This document shows, in pieces, positions 52,992 to 61,088 of a DNA stretch of 64,000 nucleotides. The stretch spans positions 411,824 to 475,823 of the forward strand of contig NZ_JADGIK010000002.1 in NCBI RefSeq assembly GCF_015234135.1, written 5' to 3'. This DNA comes from Faecalibacter rhinopitheci. Lineage in GTDB: Bacteria > Bacteroidota > Bacteroidia > Flavobacteriales > Weeksellaceae. A program made the translations under genes and the position numbers. Each line of letters opens with the position of its first letter. Positions within the stretch are counted from its first letter, which is position 1. The notes below the pieces were generated by a model that was given only the letters and a program-made list of their open reading frames with translations, ran no database searches and was not told where the DNA came from.

Positions 52992-54090
52992 TTATAAGTC
53001 ACTCCATTCGAGTGGCTTTTTTAATCTATTTTTAAATGTTTCTAAAAAATTAATTGGACAATTTAAATTATTTTGAAAATCAAATTCACTATTATATTTA
53101 TTTTTTAATTCAATTACGTAGTAATTTGAATTATTATTTATATCTCCTATATCTTTATTTATACTACTAAAAATCATTAAATCATTTTTAATTTTTTCAT
53201 TATATGGAAATTCAGCTCTTTGATAATTTAAATATTCTATTAAGTCTTTAAAAAAATAGGATTGAGATTGTTTTAAATCAACACCATTATCTTTGTAAAA
53301 ATTATCTTTATTTTTAAATATTTGAAAATATCTATATATAATATCATTTATATTTTCATCATATCCCTCAAAAATATTTGGTATTTTTTCTTCCATATCA
53401 AGATGTACTTTTTTTATAGATGCATTTTTTTTGTCTAAATATTTTTTAAAATCTAGATATGATTGTTTAATAGACTCATCATAATAGCCTAAATAATTTA
53501 AAACTTTAATATATTCTGATTCCCAATTTGGATAATCGTTATTGTTGAAATGATAAAATAATGAATTGTATAATTCATTTAAATCTAAGGATTTCAAATG
53601 ACCATAACTTGAATTTATTCCAAAACCATAAATATTTGAATATAATGGTTTATTCTCTTCAATATTTATAAACGTTTTTAAATTATTTGATTGAAATTTA
53701 TAATGCTGTACAAGAGAGTCAAGTAAATGATAAAATATTTTGATATTTGATTCATATTTAAATTCTTTATCTTTTATTTCTTTATCTATTTGATCATTAA
53801 TTATTTTCTTTTGAAATTCATTTGCTTTAAATTGAATATAAAATGCTAAGAAAGTTAATATAGAACCCGTTATTCAAATTATTGGATTTAGTATACCCCC
53901 AATACTATCTCCTATCTCATTAGGCGAAAGTTTTTTATTACTGTCATTATAATTCTGTGGAAATTTAAATAATAAATTATTATACGAATAATAATTGTAT
54001 ATATATCGATGAGTAAATCAACATCAATACTGATATTATTATCAAAAGTATAGTCCAAAAATCTAGTCTTATTTTATTTGTATTTTTCAT
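52992..54090 (-). pseudogene. Decayed membrane protein resembling putative phage abortive-infection proteins
   Basis: Three pieces of one gene on minus, restored length about 366 codons. Piece 1 starts at ATG 54090 (MKNTNKIRLDFWTILLIII, a membrane helix) and breaks by frameshift in an AT-dinucleotide tract (about 53999-54008); adding one AT restores the frame. Piece 2 reads FKFPQNYN, SPNEIGDSIGGILNPII, then an in-frame TGA at 53874-53876 (a GGA-to-TGA change fits). Piece 3 reads on: ITGSILTFLAFYIQFKANEFQKK and a Lys/Asn-rich soluble domain to 52992. The membrane-proximal GDxIGGxLNPII...LTFLAFYIQ pattern is like the Bacteroidota 'putative phage abortive infection protein' (PutAbiC) group; the C-terminal part is unassigned. 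From TTG 53597, a 201-residue remnant could still be made. Confidence 0.6.
52997..53023 (+). terminator. Terminator after T9SS paralogue 3
   Basis: AAGTCACTC/GAGTGGCTT stem with one G-U pair, then T6; its right arm equals the lepA terminator arm. Confidence 0.75.
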
Positions 54091-54178
54091 AAACTCTTCT
54101 AATAACATAAAAGTAAATAAAATCACTTTTATTTTAATAAATATATTTTTTTTAACTTCGTTTCAATTCAGAATACCA

Positions 54179-55717
54179 ATGAAAAATATACTATTTACAA
54201 CAATTACGTTAGCTTCTACGATTGCTTTCGCACAAAATATTTCGAATCAAAAAATTGATCAAGTTGCAGAAAATGCCATGAAAGCTTTTGACGTTCCTGG
54301 AATGGCTGTTGCAGTTATTAAAGATGGTGCAATCGTACACTCTAAAGGATACGGTGTAAAATCAATTTTAACAGGAGAAAAAGTTGAATCTTCAACCAAC
54401 TTCGGAATCGCATCAAATTCAAAAGCATTCACTGCTACTACTTTAGCCATTTTAGTGGATGAAGGAAAAATTAAATGGGATGATAAAGTCATTCAACATA
54501 TTCCTGAATTCAAAATGTACAACAACTATGTAACGAAAGAATTTACGATTCGTGATTTATTGACACACCGCAGTGGATTAGGTTTAGGCGCTGGCGATTT
54601 AATGGTTTGGCCTGATGGACACAATTTTACACCAAAAGATATTATCAACAATATTCAATTCTTAAAACCTGTTTCAGATTTCCGTTCGAAATACGATTAC
54701 GATAATTTATTGTATATAATTGCTGGTGAGGTCATCGAAAGAGTTTCTGGTCAATCGTGGACTGATTTTGTTACAAAACGATTATTAGAACCTATTGGAA
54801 TGACAAATTCTGCTGCCAATTGGCATTTGGTAAAAGACAAAAAGAATGCGATTGCGCCACATGTACCGATTGATGGAAAATTAGAAGTAATCGATCGTTA
54901 CACAAATACTATTTTTGATGCCGCAGCAGGAATTTATTCGAATGTAGATGATGTTGCCAAATGGTTACAATTCAATTTAGATAAAGGAAAAGTGAACGGG
55001 AAACAAATTATTTCTGAAAAACAAATGAAAGAAATGATTACGCCTCAAACGTTGCAAAAAGTTGGCACTACAACTCCATACAATTCATTATTCAAAGCGT
55101 ATGGATTAGGATGGCAATTACAAGATTTTAATGGAAAATTAGAAGTTTCGCACACCGGAGGATTGGAAGGAATCGTAACGCAAACGATTTTTTATCCTCA
55201 ATTGAATTTAGGAATTGTGGTCTTAACGAACCAACAAGCGGGTGTTGCGTTTAATTCGGTTTCAAATACGATCAAAGATTTTTATTTAGGAAATCCTGAA
55301 AAAGATTGGGTTCAAACCTATGACCAATTAATGAAATCTCGTGTTGCTGAAGCGGATGGTATTACAGATGAAGTTTGGAAAACAGTTGAAGCGAATCAAA
55401 AAAATAGGAAATTAAAAATTGATACCAAATCATTAGTCGGAACATACAAAGACAACTGGTTTGGTGATGTAGAAATTTACGAGAAAAAAGGAAAGTTAAT
55501 TTTCGAATCGAAACGTTCACCTCAATTAACGGGAGAAATGTTTTTTTATAAAGACAATACGTATGCGGTAAAATGGAACAACCGTTACTTCCACGCTGAT
55601 GCATTTGTTTTTGCTGAAATGAAAGACGGTAAATTAGCTGGATTTAAAATGAAAGCCATTTCACCAATGACCGATTTTAGCTACGACTTCCACGATTTAG
55701 ATTTTACGAAAAAATAA
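54179..55717 (+). CDS. Exported serine hydrolase of the class C beta-lactamase family
   Basis: A 512-residue protein with signal peptide (1-18, ending AIAFA-Q), a beta-lactamase/transpeptidase-like domain to about 385 and a DUF3471-like C-terminal domain. Catalytic motifs: S79-N-S-K82 (the SxxK motif in GIASNSKAF), the Y-x-N triad in YDYDNLLY, and HTGG in EVSHTGGLEG in place of KTG. This combination fits esterase/D-aminopeptidase-like members more than true AmpC enzymes, so antibiotic resistance should not be assumed. Single-gene unit; the downstream gap contains dispersed repeats. Confidence 0.88.
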   Translation: MKNILFTTITLASTIAFAQNISNQKIDQVAENAMKAFDVPGMAVAVIKDGAIVHSKGYGVKSILTGEKVESSTNFGIASNSKAFTATTLAILVDEGKIKWDDKVIQHIPEFKMYNNYVTKEFTIRDLLTHRSGLGLGAGDLMVWPDGHNFTPKDIINNIQFLKPVSDFRSKYDYDNLLYIIAGEVIERVSGQSWTDFVTKRLLEPIGMTNSAANWHLVKDKKNAIAPHVPIDGKLEVIDRYTNTIFDAAAGIYSNVDDVAKWLQFNLDKGKVNGKQIISEKQMKEMITPQTLQKVGTTTPYNSLFKAYGLGWQLQDFNGKLEVSHTGGLEGIVTQTIFYPQLNLGIVVLTNQQAGVAFNSVSNTIKDFYLGNPEKDWVQTYDQLMKSRVAEADGITDEVWKTVEANQKNRKLKIDTKSLVGTYKDNWFGDVEIYEKKGKLIFESKRSPQLTGEMFFYKDNTYAVKWNNRYFHADAFVFAEMKDGKLAGFKMKAISPMTDFSYDFHDLDFTKK

Positions 55718-55720
55718 ATA

Positions 55721-55790
55721 TCAAACTGAACTTATTTCAGTTTCTCATCATTAGTAGATGTTATCCTGAAATAAATTCAAGATAACTAAT
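55721..55790. repeat. Dispersed flavobacterial repeat, copy A
   Basis: An element of the form CTGAACTTATTTCAG...TCTCATCAT...ATCCTGAAATAAATTCAAGATAACTAAT; copies B (55897) and C (57584) share its core. Confidence 0.65.
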
Positions 55791-55805
55791 CTAATAAATT
55801 TTAAC

Positions 55806-55892
55806 ATTGTATCGAGAACTAAGATGAATTTTCGTCTAATTTATCGATACAATTTCTCTTTCTATCAAAAAGAAAATTACTCGAAATGACGA
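55806..55892. repeat. Intergenic element with inverted ATTGTATCGA arms
   Basis: ATTGTATCGA (55806-55815) is complemented by TCGATACAAT (55844-55853), followed by ATTACTCGAAATGACG. This resembles a second type of dispersed flavobacterial intergenic element, embedded between copies A and B. Confidence 0.5.
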
Positions 55893-55896
55893 ATTG

Positions 55897-55966
55897 TTAA
55901 GCTGAACTCGTTTCAGCTTCTCATCATAAATAGATGTGATCCTGAAATAAATTAAGGATGACTAAT
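55897..55966. repeat. Dispersed flavobacterial repeat, copy B
   Basis: AAGCTGAACTCGTTTCAGCTTCTCATCAT core, closely matching copy A base for base over most of its length, ending GGATGACTAAT. Its ATG at 55958 would be an artificial start for the EamA gene. Confidence 0.65.
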
Positions 55967-55978
55967 TTTCACATAACT

Positions 55979-56869
55979 ATGAAATTTAAAGGTTACGCAC
56001 TGGGATTGCTTTCGTCCATATCGTATGGATTAATTCCCTTATTTATTTTACCCATCAAGCAAGCTAATTTTTCGTTAGATAAAACCTTATTCTATCGCTT
56101 TTTATTTTCGGCTTTAATTGTTGGAGTATATTTACTCATTAAACGAGAAAATATTAAAATAGAGATCAAACAAATTCCAATATTAATTGTTTTAGGAATT
56201 TTATACGGAATATCTGCTGATGCACTTTTCTTGGGCTATGATTATTTATCTGCCGGAATTGCATCCACCCTTCTGTTTGTTTATCCTTTAATCGTTGCCG
56301 TTATAATGGCCATCTTATTTAAAGAAAAAATCTCTAAATCAACCATTTTAGCCATTGGTTTTGTTTTAGCGGGTATTTTTATGCTAAGTTTTAAAGATGG
56401 AACTTTTGAATTTAATCCAATTGGGTTAGGCATTATTTTCATTAGCGCATTGGCCTATTCATCCTTTATCATCATTGTAAATAAATCCAGTGCACAAAGG
56501 ATCAAAGGTTTTCCGATGAGTTTCTATTCCTTTTTATTTACGACCATTTATTACGGCATAAAATTGTGGTTTAAAAAAGAATCATTCACTCTTCCTTCAA
56601 TAGATTTAGCATATAATTTCTTCACGTTTGCATTCGTAACTACGGTTATTTCAAGCATTGCATTAATCTATGCCATCAAAGAAATTGGTTCGACAGCAAC
56701 ATCTATTTTAGGTGCTTCGGAACCTGTTGTTGCCGTAGGAGTCAGTGTCATTTTATTTGGTGAAAACTTTTCGTTGAGTTTAGCCATAGGAATCTCTCTT
56801 ATTATATTTGGAGTTATCCTGAATGTTATTGGTGATCAATTAGAAAAAAGAAAACTGCTGAAAACATAA
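55979..56869 (+). CDS. EamA-family (DMT) transporter
   Basis: A 296-residue, 10-helix drug/metabolite transporter made of two EamA halves (about 1-135 and 145-285). The inner halves carry typical glycines and the LIIFGVILNV end. I used the ATG at 55979 (MKFKGYALGLLSSISYG) because the ATG at 55958 lies inside repeat copy B. Substrate unknown; amino acid or metabolite export is common in the family. It is 45 bases before the CAT-like gene, same strand. Confidence 0.85.
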   Translation: MKFKGYALGLLSSISYGLIPLFILPIKQANFSLDKTLFYRFLFSALIVGVYLLIKRENIKIEIKQIPILIVLGILYGISADALFLGYDYLSAGIASTLLFVYPLIVAVIMAILFKEKISKSTILAIGFVLAGIFMLSFKDGTFEFNPIGLGIIFISALAYSSFIIIVNKSSAQRIKGFPMSFYSFLFTTIYYGIKLWFKKESFTLPSIDLAYNFFTFAFVTTVISSIALIYAIKEIGSTATSILGASEPVVAVGVSVILFGENFSLSLAIGISLIIFGVILNVIGDQLEKRKLLKT

Positions 56870-56914
56870 TATCAAAACCTTCTTATTCCGATGAGAAGGT
56901 TTTATTTTTGTGCG

Positions 56915-57547
56915 ATGAAACGAAAATTTAATCCGGAAGGTTGGAACCGAAAAGAGCATTTTGAACTTTTTTCGAGAATGGATAATCCTTATGTTGGTGT
57001 GGTTGCAGAAGTCGATTGTACAAAAGCTTATCAATTTACGAAAGCTAATAAACAATCATTTTTTGCGACGTATTTATTTTGTTCGATGCAAGCTGAAAAC
57101 AGTGTGGAAGAATTCAAATATCGTTTAGAAGATAGTGAGATTTTTATCTACGATCATATTGATTGTGGAACAACCATCGGACGAAAAGACGGAACGTTTG
57201 GATTTGCTTTTATTCCTTATTCGGTCGATTTTGAAACGTTCAACATTAAATTACAGCAAGAGATTAATGAGGTGGAAAAATGTGTTGGATTACACATTAA
57301 AAATGAAGAATTAACTTTAGGATTAAATCGTCATTCGACTTTTCCTTGGTCGAGATTTACGGGATTAGTGCAACCATCGAATTATGGAACAGAAGAATCG
57401 ATTCCACGAATTATTTTCGGAAAAGCATATCAACAAGGCGACAAAATGATGATGCCTGTTTCGGTAGAGGCCAATCACGGTTTTGTGGATGGTTTACATT
57501 TAGCAAATTACTTAGCGAATTTTGAGAAAGAATTGAGTAAGTTTTAA
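56915..57547 (+). CDS. Chloramphenicol acetyltransferase-like O-acetyltransferase (CatA-like)
   Basis: A 210-residue trimeric-fold acyltransferase of the CAT (type A) family. The catalytic histidine is His188 in NHGFVDGLHL, the HxxxDG motif; the FxFAF and FPWSRFTGL stretches match CAT. Start chosen at ATG 56915 (MKRKFNPEGW); the open frame from 56891 adds eight residues. True chloramphenicol acetylation is not guaranteed: many chromosomal flavobacterial homologues have no proven resistance role. Position next to an EamA carrier is suggestive but not decisive. Confidence 0.82.
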   Translation: MKRKFNPEGWNRKEHFELFSRMDNPYVGVVAEVDCTKAYQFTKANKQSFFATYLFCSMQAENSVEEFKYRLEDSEIFIYDHIDCGTTIGRKDGTFGFAFIPYSVDFETFNIKLQQEINEVEKCVGLHIKNEELTLGLNRHSTFPWSRFTGLVQPSNYGTEESIPRIIFGKAYQQGDKMMMPVSVEANHGFVDGLHLANYLANFEKELSKF

Positions 57548-57583
57548 AAGAATAATATAAAAACTCTTAGACAAGTTCTAAAT

Positions 57584-57677
57584 GTCAAGCTGAATTTATT
57601 TCAGCTTCTCATCATACTTAATAGAATGTGATTCTGACCACGAAGTAGCAGCGAAGCTAAACGAGTTAAGAATGACA
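57584..57677. repeat. Dispersed flavobacterial repeat, copy C
   Basis: GTCAAGCTGAATTTATTTCAGCTTCTCATCAT core as in A and B, then a different right part (GTGATTCTGACCACGAAG... to GAATGACAAA). The three copies suggest an element that expanded in this genome. Confidence 0.6.
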
Positions 57678-57713
57678 AAACCCGAATTTCAAAGTATGAA
57701 ATTCGGGTTTTTA
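57677..57713. terminator. Bidirectional terminator
   Basis: AAAACCCGAATTTC/GAAATTCGGGTTTT stem with a 7-base loop, between the CAT-like gene and the convergent lipoprotein gene. Confidence 0.9.
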
Positions 57714-57717
57714 TTTA

Positions 57718-58290
57718 TTATTTAATTTCTTCAACAGGAGGTTGTGGCTCAGGTTCTTCCATTACAAATTTTCTTATAGGAAAATATTCTTGATCTTCTC
57801 CTAAAATAAAATCATGGTTCAAAAAATCGTAGTGTAATACTTTTATTAATTGATACTCGCCGATCTCATTTTTACGATAAGCGAAAGCTAATCCATCAAA
57901 ATAATCACAAATCATCGTTATGTGTTCGAGTTCTGGAACGTACATTAAATCTTTAAAATCAATATGATTATTTAAGAAATTATTGTTTGTAAGAATTAAA
58001 GCGTAATCTTTATGATTTAATTTAATGGGCAATTGATAATAATCACCGTACATACAATCTTCGATAACTTCAGAAGTAAAAAAATAAATCTGATTTTCTG
58101 TAAACGTTACATTGATATTATATACTTCGATATTATTTTTTTCAGTAATATCTATTACTTGTTGTAAAGTATTGTAAAACTTCTCATCTTTAATTTCCTT
58201 AGGAATTTCAACTTTAGTAGGCCAAGACGTTTTATTTTTTGAACATCCTAAAAAGAGAATTAGAATTATAAATGAATAAAAATATTTCAT
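57718..58290 (-). CDS. Predicted lipoprotein, unknown function
   Basis: A 190-residue protein with signal and lipobox FLGC-S (Cys16), then a Lys/Ile/Asn-rich mature part without known domain and a proline-rich acidic C-terminus (EEPEPQPPVEEIK). Separated from recX by 28 bases on the same strand, possibly read-through. No family recognised. Confidence 0.65.
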   Translation of the reverse strand: MKYFYSFIILILFLGCSKNKTSWPTKVEIPKEIKDEKFYNTLQQVIDITEKNNIEVYNINVTFTENQIYFFTSEVIEDCMYGDYYQLPIKLNHKDYALILTNNNFLNNHIDFKDLMYVPELEHITMICDYFDGLAFAYRKNEIGEYQLIKVLHYDFLNHDFILGEDQEYFPIRKFVMEEPEPQPPVEEIK

Positions 58291-58318
58291 ATGTAGTCGT
58301 TTGATGAAAGATAATAAA

Positions 58319-58819
58319 TTAATCTTTCTGAATCACTTGAATTGCTTCGTTGATTAAATCAAATTCATAGCCTTTGTAGGCCAAATACGCTTTGATTTTA
58401 TTCATCTTTTTAAAGGATTCACGCTCGCTATATAAAGCATCGTGTTTTTTTTGCGCCAATCGAACTAAATTGTTCCAATATTTTTCGGGATCGATTTCTT
58501 CTTTAAAAGCTTTATCAATCAATTTTCCATCAATTTGACGCATTTTTAATTCTTGTCGAAGTCGATTTTTTCCCCATAATTTTTGATTGACTTTTCCACG
58601 AACAAACGAATGCACAAATCGTTCCTCATTCAAAAATCCATAATGAATCAATTTATATAAAATCTCATCTTTCGCTTCAGGAATCAAATCAAATTCGCGC
58701 AGTTTTTTTTCTACTTCCCAATGACAACGATCTTGGTAAAGACAATATTTGGCCATTTTATCTTTAATTTCATCAATCGTATAAATCTTTTTCGAATTGT
58801 CTTTTGGGGTAAAACTCAT
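58319..58819 (-). CDS. recX: Regulatory protein RecX
   Basis: A 166-residue, all-helical RecX that caps and inhibits RecA filaments. Three-helix repeats are visible: MAKYCLYQDRCHWEVEKKLREFDL, then FLNEERFVHSFVRGKVNQKLWGKNRLRQELK, then the C-terminal YLAYKGYEFDLINEAI segment. Length is normal for the phylum. recA is not adjacent. A terminator separates it from rpe upstream, so it probably has its own promoter; none was identified. Confidence 0.85.
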   Translation of the reverse strand: MSFTPKDNSKKIYTIDEIKDKMAKYCLYQDRCHWEVEKKLREFDLIPEAKDEILYKLIHYGFLNEERFVHSFVRGKVNQKLWGKNRLRQELKMRQIDGKLIDKAFKEEIDPEKYWNNLVRLAQKKHDALYSERESFKKMNKIKAYLAYKGYEFDLINEAIQVIQKD

Positions 58820-58840
58820 ACTGCAAAGTTATGGAAATAA

Positions 58841-58870
58841 AAAAACTGAACCATTACTGATTCAGTTTTT
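58841..58870 (-). terminator. rpe terminator
   Basis: AAAAACTGAA/TTCAGTTTTT stem with a 10-base loop downstream of rpe on minus. Confidence 0.75.
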
Positions 58871-58892
58871 AGATTATATAGAATTTTAAATC

Positions 58893-59540
58893 TTATGCCT
58901 TCTTTAAAGCTGCGATATATTCTGTTGGGTTCTCATCGTTGAAAACTGCCGAACCAGCCACTAATGCATCAGCACCAGCTTCGATTAATTTTGTAGCATT
59001 TTGTACACCTACTCCACCATCGATTTCGATAATCACATCAGCTCCAGCTTCAGTAATCATTTGTTTTAATTTAGAAACTTTGTTGTAGGTATTTTCAATG
59101 AATTTTTGACCTCCAAAACCTGGATTCACACTCATGATTAATACTAAATCTAAATCATTGATAACATCCTCTAAAACCGATACAGGTGTATGTGGATTAA
59201 GAGCAACTCCAGCTTTCATCCCTTCTGCTTTAATTGCTTGGATAGTACGGTGTAAGTGTGTACACGCTTCGTAATGCACCGTTAAAATATCTGCTCCTAC
59301 TTTTTTAAAATCTGAAATGTAACGATCTGGATCAACAATCATTAAATGAACGTCTAAAACTTTATCCGTTAACGAATTAATTTTATCGATAATAGGCATT
59401 CCATAAGAAATATTCGGAACGAATACGCCGTCCATAACATCTAAATGAAACCATTCTGCTTGAGAATTGTTAACCATTTCGATGTCTTTGGCTAAGTTTC
59501 CGAAATCTGCAGCTAAAATTGATGGTGCTATAATTGCCAT
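58893..59540 (-). CDS. rpe: Ribulose-phosphate 3-epimerase
   Basis: A 215-residue TIM-barrel enzyme of the pentose phosphate pathway interconverting ribulose-5-P and xylulose-5-P. Motifs: APSILAADF near 5-13, FHLDVMDGVFVPNIS near 31-45 (His/Asp metal site), VHLMIVDP, MSVNPGFGGQKFIE near 135-148 and EIDGGV near 172-177. Start at 59540; a strong promoter is 35-65 bases upstream. Confidence 0.96.
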   Translation of the reverse strand: MAIIAPSILAADFGNLAKDIEMVNNSQAEWFHLDVMDGVFVPNISYGMPIIDKINSLTDKVLDVHLMIVDPDRYISDFKKVGADILTVHYEACTHLHRTIQAIKAEGMKAGVALNPHTPVSVLEDVINDLDLVLIMSVNPGFGGQKFIENTYNKVSKLKQMITEAGADVIIEIDGGVGVQNATKLIEAGADALVAGSAVFNDENPTEYIAALKKA

Positions 59541-59575
59541 AATTTTTGTTTTATTGTTTGTTTGTATTTGTCGTG

Positions 59576-59605
59576 CAAAGGTATGGAATAAAAAAATCGC
59601 TACAA
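59576..59605 (-). promoter_or_regulatory. Promoter of rpe
   Basis: On minus: TTG (59605-59603), a spacer of exactly 19 bases and TACCTTTG (59583-59576), a full Bacteroidota promoter. Its -33 part falls inside the terminator hairpin of the next upstream gene. Confidence 0.7.
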
Positions 59606-59619
59606 TTGCAGCGATTTAA
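59592..59619 (-). terminator. Terminator of the 59634-60026 gene
   Basis: AAATCGCT/AGCGATTT stem with an 8-base loop, T-run on minus. Confidence 0.7.
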
Positions 59620-59633
59620 AATATTTTTAAAAT

Positions 59634-60026
59634 TTAGTCTAAGATAACCTTGTAATCTATAAAATTATAAGGTTCCTCTCTTTCTTCGGATTCGTTAATT
59701 ATAAAATGTACTGAATCATTTGATAAAAAAATAAATGAATATTGATCTTTTTTATCATCAGATTCACGGTATTCAAAATATTCATCTCCTTTTACACACC
59801 AATATCCGACTTCTTCTGAATATGTTTCACTCTCATCGCTATTGATGGTTTTAAAATGAATCATTAGTGTACCATCAGCTTTACGATTTATAACCCAACT
59901 ATTTGTTTCTCCTTTAAAAAACTTTCCATGATCTGTACCTTTCCATACTCCTACAAATCTGGAATCAATTTGATTATTTATAAAAAAGGCAATGTTAGGA
60001 TCTTCTTGATTTAATGACCAATTCAA
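59634..60026 (-). CDS. Small protein of unknown function
   Basis: A 130-residue soluble, beta-rich protein (VGVWKGTDHGKFFKGE, WVINRKADGTLMIHF, VGYWCVKGDEYFEYRES) resembling the lipocalin-like or copper-resistance-type small beta-barrel proteins that begin with GxWxG, though no family can be named. The start is TTG at 60026, two codons after a TAG; if this is wrong, the first internal Met would lose the first strand. Flanked by terminators on both sides, so it is a single gene. Confidence 0.55.
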   Translation of the reverse strand: MNWSLNQEDPNIAFFINNQIDSRFVGVWKGTDHGKFFKGETNSWVINRKADGTLMIHFKTINSDESETYSEEVGYWCVKGDEYFEYRESDDKKDQYSFIFLSNDSVHFIINESEEREEPYNFIDYKVILD

Positions 60027-60062
60027 ATGCTATGTTGTTATTAATTTTTAATAATGTAACTA

Positions 60063-60093
60063 AAAAAAGCAGCTAATGAGCTGCTTTATAATT
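60063..60093 (-). terminator. rpoD terminator
   Basis: AAAGCAGCT/AGCTGCTTT stem (60066-60087) with 4-base loop and an A/T-run. Confidence 0.8.
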
Positions 60094-60096
60094 TTT

Positions 60097-60963
60097 TTAT
60101 CGTCCTATGTACGTTTTCAAGATTTTAGATCTTGATGTATGTTTTAGACGACGAATTGCTTTTTCTTTAATTTGACGCACACGCTCACGAGTTAAGTCAA
60201 AAGTTTCACCAATTTCCTCTAAAGTCATTGGGTGTTGTCCATTTAAACCAAAATATAAACGAATTAAATCTGCTTCTCTTGGAGTTAATGTTTGTAATGC
60301 ACGTTCAATCTCTACACGTAAAGACTCAATCATTAATTGCATATCTGGAGATGGAGATTCACCAATGTTTAATACATCGTATAAGTTTGAATCTTCCCCT
60401 TCTACTAACGGAGCATCCATCGATACGTGACGACCTGAGTTTTTCATCGACTCTTTTACGTCACTTTCAGACATGTCCAATACTTCAGAAATTTCTTCTG
60501 CAGATGGAGCACGCTCATGTTCTTGCTCTAATAAAGCGTATGCTTTATTAATTTTGTTAATAGATCCAATTTTATTTAATGGTAAACGTACAATACGAGA
60601 TTGTTCGGCTAAAGCTTGTAAGATAGATTGACGAATCCACCATACGGCATACGAAATGAATTTGAAACCACGAGTTTCATCAAAACGTTGAGCAGCTTTA
60701 ATTAATCCTAAGTTTCCTTCGTTGATTAAGTCAGGTAAGCTTAAACCTTGATTCTGGTATTGTTTTGCAACAGAAACCACGAAACGTAAGTTTGCTTTAG
60801 TTAACTTTTCAAGGGCAACACGATCACCTGCTTTTATGCGTTGTGCTAGTTCTACTTCTTCTTCCGCCGTAATTAAATCTACTTTACCAATCTCCTGTAA
60901 GTATTTGTCCAACGACGCAGTTTCACGATTTGTTACCTGCTTTGTAATTTTAAGCTGTCTCAT
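60097..60963 (-). CDS. rpoD: Primary RNA polymerase sigma factor
   Basis: A 288-residue group 1 sigma factor of the short Bacteroidota form, lacking region 1.1. Region 1.2 at 15-45 ([21 protein letters not shown]), region 2 at about 48-120 ([50 protein letters not shown]), region 3, and region 4 with [15 protein letters not shown] and the [23 protein letters not shown]. This is the factor expected to read the TTG-N19-TAnnTTTG promoters seen here. An AGGAGG motif lies 12 bases upstream of the ATG (60975-60980). Confidence 0.95.
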   Translation of the reverse strand: MRQLKITKQVTNRETASLDKYLQEIGKVDLITAEEEVELAQRIKAGDRVALEKLTKANLRFVVSVAKQYQNQGLSLPDLINEGNLGLIKAAQRFDETRGFKFISYAVWWIRQSILQALAEQSRIVRLPLNKIGSINKINKAYALLEQEHERAPSAEEISEVLDMSESDVKESMKNSGRHVSMDAPLVEGEDSNLYDVLNIGESPSPDMQLMIESLRVEIERALQTLTPREADLIRLYFGLNGQHPMTLEEIGETFDLTRERVRQIKEKAIRRLKHTSRSKILKTYIGR

Positions 60964-60974
60964 TTATCTAAAAT

Positions 60975-60980
60975 CCTCCT
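60975..60980 (-). promoter_or_regulatory. Shine-Dalgarno-like AGGAGG before rpoD
   Basis: TAGGAGGATTTTAG on minus with 11 bases from the last G to the ATG. Flavobacterial genes usually lack this sequence, and other genes in the window start without it. The spacing is slightly long. Confidence 0.5.
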
Positions 60981-61088
60981 AAATTATATGAATGATTATT
61001 TGAATTGACCTATATAGTAAAATGGGTCTTTACTATTATATACGTAAGATTTTGGAAAAGGTTACAAAATTTGATAAATTATTTTAAT

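Noticed and set aside
54179..55717. Possible beta-lactamase resistance gene
   Set aside because: The SxxK and YxN motifs are present, but HTGG replaces KTG and there is a DUF3471-like tail, so it fits the esterase/peptidase branch; resistance is not supported.
56915..57547. Acquired chloramphenicol resistance cassette
   Set aside because: The gene has the local codon style, no mobile element, integron or plasmid sign nearby; it looks chromosomal.
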